DNA of 64,000 nt from Phanerochaete sordida. Its lineage: Eukaryota; Basidiomycota; Agaricomycetes; Polyporales; Phanerochaetaceae. Numbering within the stretch: position 1 is the first letter of the stretch; every line of letters begins with the position of its first letter. This document shows positions 13,905-24,902 of this stretch, in pieces. The notes under the pieces are model-generated. The model was not told the origin of the DNA. It did not search any database and saw nothing but the letters and a program-made list of their open reading frames with translations. The translations under genes and the position numbers were made by a program. The stretch lies in NCBI GenBank assembly GCA_019973155.2, contig BPQB01000098.1, forward strand, positions 1-64,000. The letters run 5' to 3'.

Positions 13905-16131
13905 CAAGACATCACCGCATTCAACCACTCATTCCGGACCGCATACCCCAATCACGCTAAATATTCTCTAATATCCGGCATTTGACAGTTTCCAGTCAAT
14001 ATCCCATCGTTACCTTGGGTGCCGAGGTTGTATCCTATCCGCCACACACCCGCAACGGCGTCTACCTCTACTACAGTGTACCATCTTAATATCTCTCTCC
14101 CCCTCCCCGTAGGACTTTCAGTGTATTCTCCCCCATTGTACCAATACATGACGCCTTCTTCGATTGACTCATCGCAGCTGACAGCAAGAATTCACTTCTT
14201 CAGGCCTGTGCAGATGTAGCTCACGCACAAGACTATCTCGGACTCATACAAGCCTCTCCCGCCTGGAGCCAGCGCAGAGGAACAATAGGTCCTATTCGGT
14301 GCCGGTGGTCGCGCCCCCACGAAAATAACCGTTGTGCGAACGATCGCGGTGAGTCAGTTTCCCCTCTTGAGCGTGGGTGTCGTACTTCTCACCTGGGAGC
14401 GGTTCGTATGCCAGGATGCCAAGCGTCATCGTGGCCGTGCCAGCAAAGGTCATTTCCATATGGTCTCTTTTGAGAAACTCATCTCATGTCTCATGCAGCC
14501 TGATTTCGCGGAATGTGCCGAATCCGCGGAACTTGTTCATCGCGAGGCGTGCTGCACAGGTGGTGACCGCCTCGAGGCTGCAGACGCTGTCCACCGCATT
14601 GCAATGGAGAGTCAGGAGTACACCCTCTGGAGCGATGTCCACCAGCACCCGCTGTTTCCCAGGTCCGTCCGCCTTTCCGTCGCGGGTCTCCATGTACGCA
14701 ATGGCGCACCGCACGCATGTCCGGCTTTCCCGGCGCAGACCTGGCGGTAGCACATGTGCGCGCTGCGATCATGCGTGGCCGAACGACGTCGGATCGTGTG
14801 CACCCGCAGACGACGTCGCGCTCGCCACGAGAGCCCTTCTATTATGGACGCGCCCTGCACAGAGTTTCAGGGTCTATCGTAAGCACCCGCCCGCTGTGCT
14901 GTCGGCGTTTCGCCGTCCGCTCACCCAGACCGCGCCGCAGGCCTCACCCCCGTTCCTGTCGCTGGCCGCTAGTGGCGCCGCCGCTGCGAGATGCCCGGAG
15001 ACGGGCGCGGCCCAGACCGCCGACGCCCTGCGTGAACCATTCACGCAAGCACGCGAGCACGCCGAAGCTAGCATCGCACGGAATTCCGCGTGAGCTGTCC
15101 CGCAGGGCGCGTGTCTGGCCTCGTCCGCCGTCGGCGGGCCCTCGACGGCATTCTGATAGGCGGGCGCCGCGCACGCGGGTGTATCGGGCCTGTTGCTCCG
15201 TGAGGGCCGGGGTCGACTCGCCCGCCGCGCCGTGCTTGACGACGCCCGTGGGCGGCGAACAGAACGCGCTCTGATGTGGCCCGCGCGAGCTTGTCGGCCT
15301 GCGTGCAAACCCGAGGCGCAGGACGGCGAGCCGTCGAATATTCGACGCAACGCCAGATTCTGTTGGGACATCAGACTTGCGCTCCCCAATCAGGCGCGTC
15401 ATAGCGTCGGTCCAGGGTGCGGCCCAACCACCTGCAACGGCCCTCTGCGTCGTGAAGCTGCCTCGAAAGTACTGCGTCCGCCTGTAGGCGCCGGTGGGTG
15501 TACTATTTCCTATCAGAATAGGACTCGGAATTTCAGGTTATTGTTCTCCGTCATCAAGGAACCTTTCTCCCAGAAGTGGTCGGTATGTTACAGGTCGTGA
15601 TATCGAGATTCGACCTCCAAGGCCGTGGCAAGTGATGTCTTTCCCAGCTTTTATGTCGTCGACACGCGCTGACTTATGTACTCGCTGACCCGCAGTACGA
15701 CAAATGTTCCGATAAGGTAGAGTTTACGCAGTGCACGCCTACTCGCGACCGCTCACGAACAATTGAGGGAGAAAACGTGCTCCGCCCAATCACACTGGCG
15801 TGTCTACGTCTGCCACCTGATGCTATTGTTTCGGGCATCTTCGATCACCCACGGAAATTGTGGCAAGTCTCACTTCCCTCTCAGGAACTCGTCCGTCCAG
15901 TGGACAAAAGGTTTCCTCAGGCGCTGAAATAAACTCGATTTTGACTAATCCTTCCATCTGAGCATACTCTGCAGCGGCCCGATTGGCTGTTTATTCGAAC
16001 CTCACGGCGTCGGATGGGACTATAAGATCGAGAGATGGGGGAAGGAGGGAAGCCATTTCTTTCGAGATTCTTGTTTGCGCAACCACATATTTCCGCTGAC
16101 TTCCTCCGCCCAGGCCTTCTACCTTCCTTCG
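13905..16131. other. 2.3 kb without a confident gene
   Basis: At 14484-14753 on the minus strand a frame of about 89 codons has host-like codon use (ARLAMNKFRGFGTFREIRLHE) but no ATG and no domain I know. From about 14870 to 15400 several frames on both strands are open because of high GC, so openness alone proves nothing. I cannot build a full gene here and leave it unassigned. Confidence 0.35.
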
Positions 16132-16139
16132 TATAAAAG
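16132..16139 (+). promoter_or_regulatory. TATA box of the CCCH gene
   Basis: TATAAAAG about 135 nt before the ATG at 16273, implying a 5' UTR of about 100 nt. Confidence 0.5.
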
Positions 16140-16272
16140 ATATTGATACACAGAGGCGGCTCAAGCCGTCTGTTTGCTCCATCCTCGCTCCACGGCGTTA
16201 CACACGGTAGGTGAACATCGGTGTCTGCTGCATCGAAGTGTCGCTGACGTGGTAACCAGTTTACATCTACCC

Positions 16273-18068
16273 ATGGGCAGCCCAACCACCACCTACACAA
16301 GCACCTCTCTCTCTGGCAGAGGTGCTGTCGTCTCGGGAGCGGTGGGCGATCGTCATCGCCGGAACTCGTCCGCGAGGTCCAGTGGTATGTTTCTCCCTGC
16401 GCGTTTTGCGCCCTCGACGCTGAAGTCCCTCTTTCCGCAGCGAAAAGGTCCCGCAACGATCATCCGAGTGCCACCAAGTACGGAGACAATTGCAGCTTGG
16501 TCCACGGGGCGCCAAAGCTCACCGTGGCGATCCCGCCTTACGGTGTGCCCTGCCACCCGTACTACGGACTTCCCGCACCCTTGGTCCGAGACGCCGTGCT
16601 CGTCACTCCACACTTGTATTTTCCGGCTCATCCAGATTTCCACGCTGACGTGGATGGGCTCGAGCAAGGGATGCGGGGCATAAAGCTCGACGGACACGGC
16701 GCTGCTGCGCTCATGGCCCATGCAGACGCTTTGCTCTCGGCACCCCCTTCGACCCCCTCTTCGACTTTGTCGGACACCGATCTGTCCTCTCCCCAATCTT
16801 TTGTCTCGATGCACCTCGCTGGATCCGAGAGTTCTTATGCGTCGGACAATCGCGAGCCTGGCCGGCAGCGGTCGAACAGCGGGGGCAGTTTCTATAGGAG
16901 TAAGTCTTCTTTTGACCCTCAAACCACTATATAAGCTGACTCGTGCGACAGCCAAGCCCTGCAAGTTCTTCCACTCGAACGGAATGTGCGTCAAAGGAAA
17001 TCGCTGCAACTTGTACGTCGTCGTATTCCTCTCGAAGCTATACGTCGGTCTTGACCGCTGTCGTAGTATCCACGACCAAAGCCAGGCTCGGCGCCCGTCT
17101 CAGTCGCCCGTCGTAGGTAGCCCGCCCACGAGCCGGCGTCGCCGTGCGGCCAAGCGGGCGCAGGCGAGAGCCGAGGAGGCTGAGCAGCGCACCAACTTCT
17201 ATCCCATTACATGGCGCGTGATCGGCGGCGGCGTCATGATGGGCGGGCAACGTACGCACTTGACATTCTCTCATTTTCTGTCAAAGCATCTGACACGCCT
17301 ATCGCCAGGCGAGATATGTCCTGCGTTTAAGGCGGGCATCTGCAGCGATGGCCCCAACTGCCAGCTCGCCCACCCACTCGAGGAGGACGAAGACCTTTAC
17401 GAGTTGTCCGACGTGTCGACGCCGACATCCTCTTACGACCCCATCGAGCACTTCTCGCCCGTATCGCCAGTCTATCTCCCGTACCCCTTCATACATTACC
17501 AAGTGCCTACCCCTTTCCCCGAAGTACCGGAGGTTTCGCTACCCTGCCCGACCATCGTAGAGGTCCAGAACGTGCCTGGTGGATCGACGGTCTTGGACGG
17601 CGATACCCTTCTCCCGCGCCAGCTCGACGACGATGACGCTCTCACAGCCGACGCTCCGTCGGAAGACAACACCCTCCTTTCCGCCAGAACCATCGAACGA
17701 CCAGTCTCGACGCCGCCTATGGCCAAGCCGTCGACGCCTTCGGTAGAAAGGGTGAGTCCCCCACTTTACCCGTCCATATTCGAGCGATCCGCTGACAGGC
17801 TACCACAGCTGTTCCAGGCAGAGGCATCATGGTAATCCCCTGCAAGGTCCGCAGCTCGCGCTCGGACCTCGTGCATAATAACATTTCGCAATTCGTGTTC
17901 CTTCTTCACTCTTTGGCTGCCACATGCTTTTGCTCTATCTATCCGTCACCACCCATCCTCACATCACGCACTCTCCTTCCATCCTCGCACACACAAGCCC
18001 TCTCACTCTTTCGGCGTGATCATTCCGCTGGCTCATACCCATACCTTCTTTGTAGCGCTGCCTCCTGA
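16273..18068 (+). CDS. CCCH zinc-finger protein, probable RNA-binding
   Basis: Two intact CCCH fingers are seen: CKFFHSNGMCVKGNRCNFIH (C-x8-C-x5-C-x3-H, about residues 194-213, split by an intron) and CPAFKAGICSDGPNCQLAH (C-x7-C-x5-C-x3-H, about 276-294). Exons: 16273-16384, 16441-16899, 16952-17012, 17067-17251, 17309-17751, then a last exon of uncertain frame. With acceptor 17798 the protein runs to 18068 (about 509 aa); with acceptor 17808 it stops at 17835 (about 428 aa). An N-terminal segment KYGDNCSLVHG keeps the second half of a third finger but its first two Cys are gone. Between the fingers lies a basic helix (RRRRAAKRAQARAEEAEQR). The C-terminus is Pro/Ser-rich. Such proteins usually bind mRNA and act in decay or transcription; no closer role can be given. 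Confidence 0.75.
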
Positions 18069-18380
18069 CATCCCTATGCGACGGACTATCGGTTCACTGT
18101 ATGTTATATCTTACATTAGATTGTTCCCTAGGCCTATACCACCCCACTGTATCCACTTTGCAGACTCACGATATAAATTTCGATATTATTCTCGGCACAC
18201 TTCACGTCGGAAGGAACGCACCAGTCCGTGCGGCAGTGCAGCCCGTAAAGTCCGGGCGCTTGGAGTGCCTATCTCAGCGCCCGGGCGGTGGGAGCGCGAC
18301 TGCTGCCGTTGCACTTGACCATATGATGCCCATGCCGCTGACTCCCATGGCCAGGGACACTCTTGTTCACGACCACCACC
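18069..18380. promoter_or_regulatory. upstream region of S10 peptidase 1
   Basis: A GATATAAAT TATA-like motif lies at about 18169-18177. No ORF of interest. Confidence 0.35.
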
Positions 18381-20462
18381 ATGCTCACGTCCATCGCTAG
18401 CGGCGTGGCCCTCCTCGCGCTCGCTGTGTCCTCTGTTGTCGGTGCCGTGCAGCAGCCGTTCGCACTCGGTGGGGGCAACTTCGAGTCCTATGATGCGGGG
18501 CTCTTCAGCCCTATGGAGGACCTCGGCCTTCTGTCTACGTCCGAGTTCACGACCCTGGGGCACCCGGCTTTCCCGAACTACAACGTCCGTATCAAAAAGT
18601 CGGATTTCTGTGACGGGACTGTGAGGTATGGTGCCTGCCCTGACGGCTTGGCTTCCCGATGTTCACCGCCGGAAATCCAGGGCCTTTACCGGATACATCG
18701 ACATCGAGGCCAGACATCTGTTCTTCTACTTCTTTGAGAGTCGCAACGACCCGGACAAGGACGACGTGATCTTCTGGACGAACGGCGGGCCTGGGTGTTC
18801 TTCTTCGATTGGGCTGTTCATGGAACTAGGTACGAAATGTTCCGCGTACCGACGCGTCTTTACCCTATTTACACGCGCCATTAGGCCCCTGCAGGGTCAA
18901 CGATGTCCATAACGTCACCTTCAACCCCTACTCTTGGAATGAGAACGCGAACATCTTCTTCATCGACCAGCCCATCGGCGTCGGCTTCTCCTATGCAGAC
19001 TACGGGGAGATCGTGGTGCGTGGTCCTCCACCGAATTTCTTTCAAATGTATTCTCAGCTGCTCTGCACAGAGCACGACAGAAGAGGCCGCTAAAGATATT
19101 GCTTCATTTGTGGCCATTTTCTTTGAGCACTTCGGCAGCTTCAAGGGTCGTCCCTTCCACATGGCCGGAGAGTCGTATGGTGTACGTCATTCCCCTCTGA
19201 GACATCTTATGGGACTCACATCGATCACCTGTAGGGTCGCTACATTCCGACTTTCGCTTCGGCTGTATATGACCAGAACGCTTACTTGGTCGCTGCCGGC
19301 TTGACACCGATCAACTTGACATCTGCCATGATTGGTGAGTACAGCGCTGTACGGAGACAACCATACGTCCTGATAGCTGGTTCTAGGAAACGGCTGCACG
19401 GACTGGAAGACTATGATCCCGTCTTACTACAACATGCAGTGTCAACCCAAGAGCGTCGAGCCGGTCGTCAGCATCAGGTTCGTCTTAGCCATTCGTGGTG
19501 AGACTTTTACTGACTCGGTTACATAGTAATTGTGTTGATGTCAAGCGAGCGGTTCGTGTCTGCCTCCCCATAATTGGCTGCTTTTTCTGATAGTGTCATA
19601 TCAGCTTCCTCGCTGCAAGAAATGGCTTCAGGAGGCGTGCTACGATACCACAGACGCGATAAATTGTGGAACAGCGCTTTCGTTCTGCCAGTCATACATC
19701 GAATCACCTTTCTGGACTGCAGGATACAATCCCTACGACTTGACAAAGCCTTGGTTTGCTCAACTTTCTCCGTCCTCTACGACCTTTCTTCTGACCCCGA
19801 GCGCACAGCTCGTATGACGAGCTCCACGATTCTCTCTGTTACCCCGTGACGAAGTAAGTCTTCTATCTTCGACCCAACTGGCGACTAGAATTTGAGCGTC
19901 TCCTATAGGAAGATTGGCTCTTTCCTCGACCGAGCTGATGTTCGCAAGTCTTTGGGTGTGGATCAGAGTGTAAAGGGCAACTTTTCATCGTGCAACAATG
20001 ACGTCAACTACCGCTTCAACGCTGGTCTGGACAACATCTTCCCCGCGGACTATTATATTGCGGCTCTGCTCGAACGTGGAGTCAAGGTCCTCATTTACGT
20101 CGGCGAGAACGACTGGATCTGCAACTGGGTGCGTCGACCCACGTGCTATCCGGTCTATTATCTGACCAGCCTTTCGCAGGTCGGGAACGAACAAATGACC
20201 CTGAACCTTGAGTGGACTGGCCAGGAGGCTTTCGCGGCTAAGCCTCTTCGGGACTGGAAGGTCGGCGACCGTGCCGTCGGTGTAACGCGCAGCTCAGGTC
20301 CCCTGACGTTCGCGACCATTCAAGGCGCTGGACATATGGTACGTCTTATTGTCTTGCGATGTGGGGTGGCGTTAAACTCATCCTGCTTGCAAGGCGCCGT
20401 ATGACAAGGGCGAGGAATCTCTCGAGCTAGTCAAGCGGTGGCTGGCCGGCGAGGAACTCTGA
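18381..20462 (+). CDS. serine carboxypeptidase, S10 family, copy 1
   Basis: Secreted or vacuolar exopeptidase that removes C-terminal residues at acid pH. Many small exons starting at ATG 18381; the stop TGA is 20460-20462; about 500 aa. Signal peptide [23 protein letters not shown]10 landmarks in order: [39 protein letters not shown] (oxyanion loop); [17 protein letters not shown]; the nucleophile in GESYGGRYIP, spliced at GESYG; the Asp in [14 protein letters not shown]; and the His in [16 protein letters not shown]. All three catalytic residues are present. Close paralogues lie on the minus strand at 26959 and 49721. The segment [19 protein letters not shown] is also shared with them. Confidence 0.9.
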
Positions 20463-20913
20463 AACCTGCGCCCAGAAAGTCCCTCTTCTGGCTCTTTTGT
20501 CCTTGAAGCCTGCAAACTACACCGTGTACAATAGAAAATGTGTTCACGGTTTGTTCTCAACGAAAACTGGACGCTTATCGATGAATTGCATCATGTGCGT
20601 GTGCTACGAAGTCCACACCGTCCGCCGACGAGCTCCGCCGTGGAGCCCAAGGCACACAACAATCAGCGCTCAGTCCGGATGTCTACTCTTTCATACCCTC
20701 CTTGAAGCTCACTCCGTACTTCCAGCTCTACATCGGTGACTTGACAGTCGTATGCAATGTCCCACCGATTCGCTCTTTCACGTGACCGAAGCCTTCGTGG
20801 CGTCAGACGCCGGCATGCCACAGCGACGGTGAATCCGCCAACAAAACCAGACTACGTGCATACTCTGCATCCGACCAACTTGCACGCAGCAGCTCGGATT
20901 CAACATGGTTCTT
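20463..20913. other. intergenic (convergent 3' ends)
   Basis: Between the plus-strand S10 gene and the minus-strand F-box gene. Nothing recognised. Confidence 0.5.
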
Positions 20914-22460
20914 CTATAATACATCGGTGAAAGCTATCATGGTACGGTATTTAGGTGGTACAGTCGACAATGTCGCCGTCTTTGTCTCAACGGGAAACTC
21001 GGCCCACGCTGCCCTACACTGGAAGCATTCGAAACTAGGAAGGGTACCGACAGCATCGAAGGCACTCTGCCAGCTGTTCTGTGTCATGCTCCGCTGAAAT
21101 GAGATAAGATAGTCCGAACGGAGATCGATTTGGACGCGCCGCAGGCTTTGAGGCGCGTTTCCGAGGACAAACGTGACGAGAAAAATCCAATCCTGTGGCA
21201 TAGTGATTCAGCATAGCCCCACAGGTAGCAATAAATGGGCATGCCTCTTGACGCGTCATCGATACCTCGATGCGTTGTAGCATCTCAGCGCTCTTGAACG
21301 CCGCCAGGACATGTTTGGCTGGTCATGGAGGTAAGATACGAGTCGCTGTGGTGCGCAAGGGAGGTAAACGTACACATCTCTCGTAGCGGCGGAGAGGTTT
21401 CTTTGGCCCACCTGAGCCGTATCATCTGTAATTCGTGCCCTGTTGTATCCACGAACGCGTTGAGGTGGCACAAGCTAGTATCTGTGCAGCCTCCGAGGAG
21501 GTTGAAAGTGGCATCGATTTCCCCCAAATGCGAAGGCTGTGCAAGCAGGGGGGCCATGTATCTCAGAATCGACATGTCCCCTTGGATCTTTAAGGTACCG
21601 ACATGAAGGTGCCGTGAGCCCGTGCGGGCGGGTAGCACGAGATAGGGAGGTACGCAGGTGCTGTCAATGCTGAGCGTTCGAACATAGCTGCATTCGAGGA
21701 CGAATGCGACGATGGACTCCGTGCTGATGCCTGTAAATTCGACATCCCCGTGAAAGGCCAAGGCGTATCCCGATATAAGTCGAGAACTGTCTTCGCGGAT
21801 CCGTAGGCATCGGGTGTTCCCTAAGCCGTCAAATAGGGAGAATCGTTCCAGTTGTGGTGCTAGGCCACGGATCGCGAGCAGTAAAGTGGAGACGTCCATT
21901 GTGCAGGCTTCGAGCAGCGTGTGGATGGTAGCATGTTCATGCTCTATCGAGGGCTGCTGGTATCTGATACACAGTCGCCGAATGTGTAGGGCAAGCCTGC
22001 TACGAGTGCTTTTGAGATCGCTGACGAAGAGCTGTAGACGCAGAGAGCCGACATGGAGCTCCCTCAGTACATGGCCGGAGCTTCTGTATGACCATGTACG
22101 GGATACGAGCGTGCATGCGACAAGAGTCTGTAGATCTCCATGAAGAAGGTCGACAATGCGGTCGACGAGCTCTTGAGGAAGCGGGGGTGGAGTTCTCGGG
22201 AAATCGGGAGGTAATTCAACCTGGGGGATAGTGGCCTCGGTATGGCAAAGTTCACCGAATACATCTTTCTTCTGATTCAGGCAAATACTGTTAAGTGTGA
22301 GATGATAGAGGGACATGTACGAGACATACCACAGTCTGAGAGCGAGCATATCTGGTCAGTGAGCGTCGTGTCAGCATACAAATCAACGGACGAGTGCCAG
22401 GGCTACGTACCTGAGGCCGCGCAAGAACCGCGAAAGCATAGACAACTCTGCCATCGTCAT
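20914..22460 (-). CDS. F-box domain protein (paralogue of the 1.3 kb gene)
   Basis: Five exons on the minus strand: 22460-22411, 22351-22330 (22 nt), 22271-21374, 21318-21266 and 21192-20914, giving about 433 aa. The start is inferred: it opens MTMAELSMLSRFLRGLR and splices in frame through the tiny second exon. The F-box is at about residues 52-97 (PPPLPQELVDRIVDLL...VACTLVSRTWS). The last exon (DWIFLVTFVLGNAPQ...) corresponds to the last exon of the gene at 1274-2758. This and the similar intron layout show a duplication now 18 kb apart and inverted. No C-terminal repeat domain was recognised. Confidence 0.7.
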
Positions 22461-23024
22461 GAAGGTCAGTTATCGCAGACGTTAGTCGTCTCTGCGAGCT
22501 GATATATACTCTGCAGCGCTGAAAGGCAGTGCACTCACCGGTACTGACGAGCGCATAGAGTCCGATCCTTGGCTGTCGACACGCACAGCACAGGTGGACA
22601 CCTGGAGCAATGGAAGGCATGTGCCACTTATATTGAATTACACTGCAAACATCCTAGTTTGGTCGCAGCGACCCGACAGAAGAGAGACGTGTAAAGGTGG
22701 GCTATGCATGCCCAATGGGAGTGAGTTCATCTTGTTTGAAGCGGTTGTGTGTCCAGAATGACGGAGCATATCGCTGCGGGCGGTCCCACAGCCTGCAAGG
22801 TGCGATGGAGGGTGGTTCTGTCCGTGACGCGACGTTTGTGGTAGTGGTGGTGGTAGGTTTGTGAGATGTGGGTGGTGGTCTGTGGTGGTAGAGTTGCAAG
22901 GTACAGGCGCTTGGCAGTGAAGCCCGTGTTTGCTCTTGCCGTCATCGACTGTGACGGCGTCGACGACAATCCCCAGGTATGCACAGCGGCTCCAGCGGCG
23001 CAGTCTTATAGCTCATTATGCAGA
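22461..23024. other. divergent intergenic region
   Basis: Shared upstream region of the minus-strand F-box gene and the plus-strand RFT1 gene. A frame opens upstream of 23025 in phase with RFT1 but has atypical composition, so I treat it as 5' UTR. Confidence 0.45.
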
Positions 23025-24800
23025 ATGGCAGAGAAAACGCGCGAAGATGATGCACCATCCCAAGCTGACACGAGCCTCGTCTCCGCCTCCCTCGCGTCTG
23101 CGTCTTCGCTGGTTCTCCTTCAGCTGCTCTCCAGAGTGTTCACCTTCGTCCTCAACCAAGCCCTTGTCCGACTAGTGACCCCTCAAGTGTTCGGAACAGC
23201 ATCCATCCAGTTTGAGCTTCTTCTCTCGACCATCCTCTTCCTGTCCCGAGAAGGCGTTCGCAATGCCCTCCTCCGCTCAACGGAGAACAAAGCTCGACCC
23301 CAGCAGTCCGCGCTCATATACAACATCTCCCTCTTGCCAGTGCTCCTTGGTGCACCTGTAGCTGTTGCCTCTGTCTGCATCTACCTCTTCTCGAGCTCCG
23401 CCACGACCGCGTCACAGCCTCACTTCCACTTCAGTGCTGTCATCTATGCCCTGGCCGCCTTCTGCGAGCTGCTCTCGGAGCCCTTGTACATTCGCGCTCA
23501 GAATGAGCTGCGCTTTGACGTCCGTGTCAGGACAGAAGGCTCGGCGGTCCTCATGAAGACCCTTGTCACTTTCCTCGCTCTCGTCTCGCTGTCGCCGGAC
23601 TGGGCCCTGGTCGCATTCGCTGCTGGACAAGCGGCCTACGGGCTCACGATGCTAGTCGGTTTCCTCGGAGCGTACGGGTTCAGAGCGAGATATTGGCCGG
23701 AGCAGGTGGTGGCAAAGGTGCACGACAAGTGAGTGTTTCGTCACGACTCGTGTGTCCTGCGCCGACTTGGCATAGCACCAAGACCGAATACTTCGACACG
23801 AAGCTGCTTCATCTCTCGATGGCAATGACGGGGCAGTCAGTGATCAAACACTTCTTGACGGAAGGCGACAAGTTCCTGGTCTCTCGTTTGAGCCCTCTGG
23901 CGGATCAAGGAGGCTACGCAGTGGCTTCCAACTACGGTACGGAAGATTGCTGCTCGGGGTTGTGCCCATCTCAACGCATGTCTAGGTTCCCTAGTCGCTC
24001 GCATTGTTTTTCAACCCATCGAAGAGACGTCTCGACTGTTCTTCTCAAAGACGCTTTCTTCGACTACGTCAAACAAGTGGGAAGACCTGCAGGTTGCTGC
24101 GAACGTCCTCACAGTCCTCCTCCTCCTCTTCACACACCTCTTCCTGCTCCTCGTGACCTTCGCCCCGCCCTACCTGTCCTTCGCGCTGCGCCTCGTGCTG
24201 CCCGCGCGCTACCTGCAGACGTCCGCGCCCGCGATCCTGCGCACATACGTCTACTACATCCCGACGATGGCGTTCAACGGCATCCTCGAGGCGTTCTTCA
24301 CGTCGACGGCGACGCCCGCGGACCTCCGCGCGCAGAGCCGCTGGCTCCTCGGCTTCTCCGCGTGCTTCGTCGGCACCGCCGCGCTGCTCGCGCGCGGAGG
24401 CGGCCTCGGCGACACCAGCCTCGTGTGGGCGAACGCCGCGAACCTCTGCATGCGAGCGTTCTACGCGTGGATGTTCGCGGCGCGCTTCTTCTGCGAGCAG
24501 GGCGCGGGCCGGCTCGTGCACTGGCGCAAGGCGGTGCCCCCAGTCAAGGTCCTCGTGCTGTTCGCCCTGGCGGCGGCGGCGACGCGGTGGAGCGAGGCGA
24601 CACTTGGGAATAAGCCGCTGACCCTCGGGGCACAAATACCCCATGTTTTCGTCGGCGCAGCGTGTGCTCTTGCGTGTCTTGCTGCTTGGTGAGTCGCTCA
24701 GTCCACGCTGCCATACGTCCAAAGCTAACCGGAGCTCGATAGCGTGTTATGGGAAAGGAAGACGTTCCAGGACGCGTATTCGCTGTTGCGCAAGCGATGA
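23025..24800 (+). CDS. RFT1: RFT1 family ER membrane protein
   Basis: Polytopic ER membrane protein needed for use of the Man5GlcNAc2-PP-dolichol intermediate in N-glycosylation. Whether it is the flippase itself is debated. Exon 1 is 23025-23728 (ATG of MAEKTREDD chosen); exon 2 starts at 23776; a long third exon runs to about 24690; a short last exon ends at TGA 24798-24800. About 540 aa, usual for RFT1. The signatures are LVTPQVFGTASIQFELLLSTILFLSREGVRNA near the N-terminus and FLTEGDKFLVSRLSPLADQG with NYGSLVARIVFQPIEE in the middle, both highly conserved in RFT1. Many hydrophobic segments are present. The C-terminus is Lys/Arg-rich (LLRKR). Confidence 0.92.
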
Positions 24801-24902
24801 GACGATAGACATCAAAGATACCCCACTGTACATATATGCGTACACTGTGGTCTCCATTAGTGATCTACTTACGCTCCCACATCCCAAAGCCTTTGCAGCC
24901 AC

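Noticed and set aside
13952..14149. 65-codon ORF on the minus strand rich in ATA, TTA and AGA codons
   Set aside because: Codon use is unlike every real gene in this window.
15917..16456. 179-codon ORF on the minus strand
   Set aside because: Overlaps the promoter and first exons of the CCCH gene; a shadow frame.
24069..24722. 217-codon ORF on the minus strand inside RFT1
   Set aside because: Shadow of the GC-rich RFT1 exon; Arg/Glu-rich nonsense composition.
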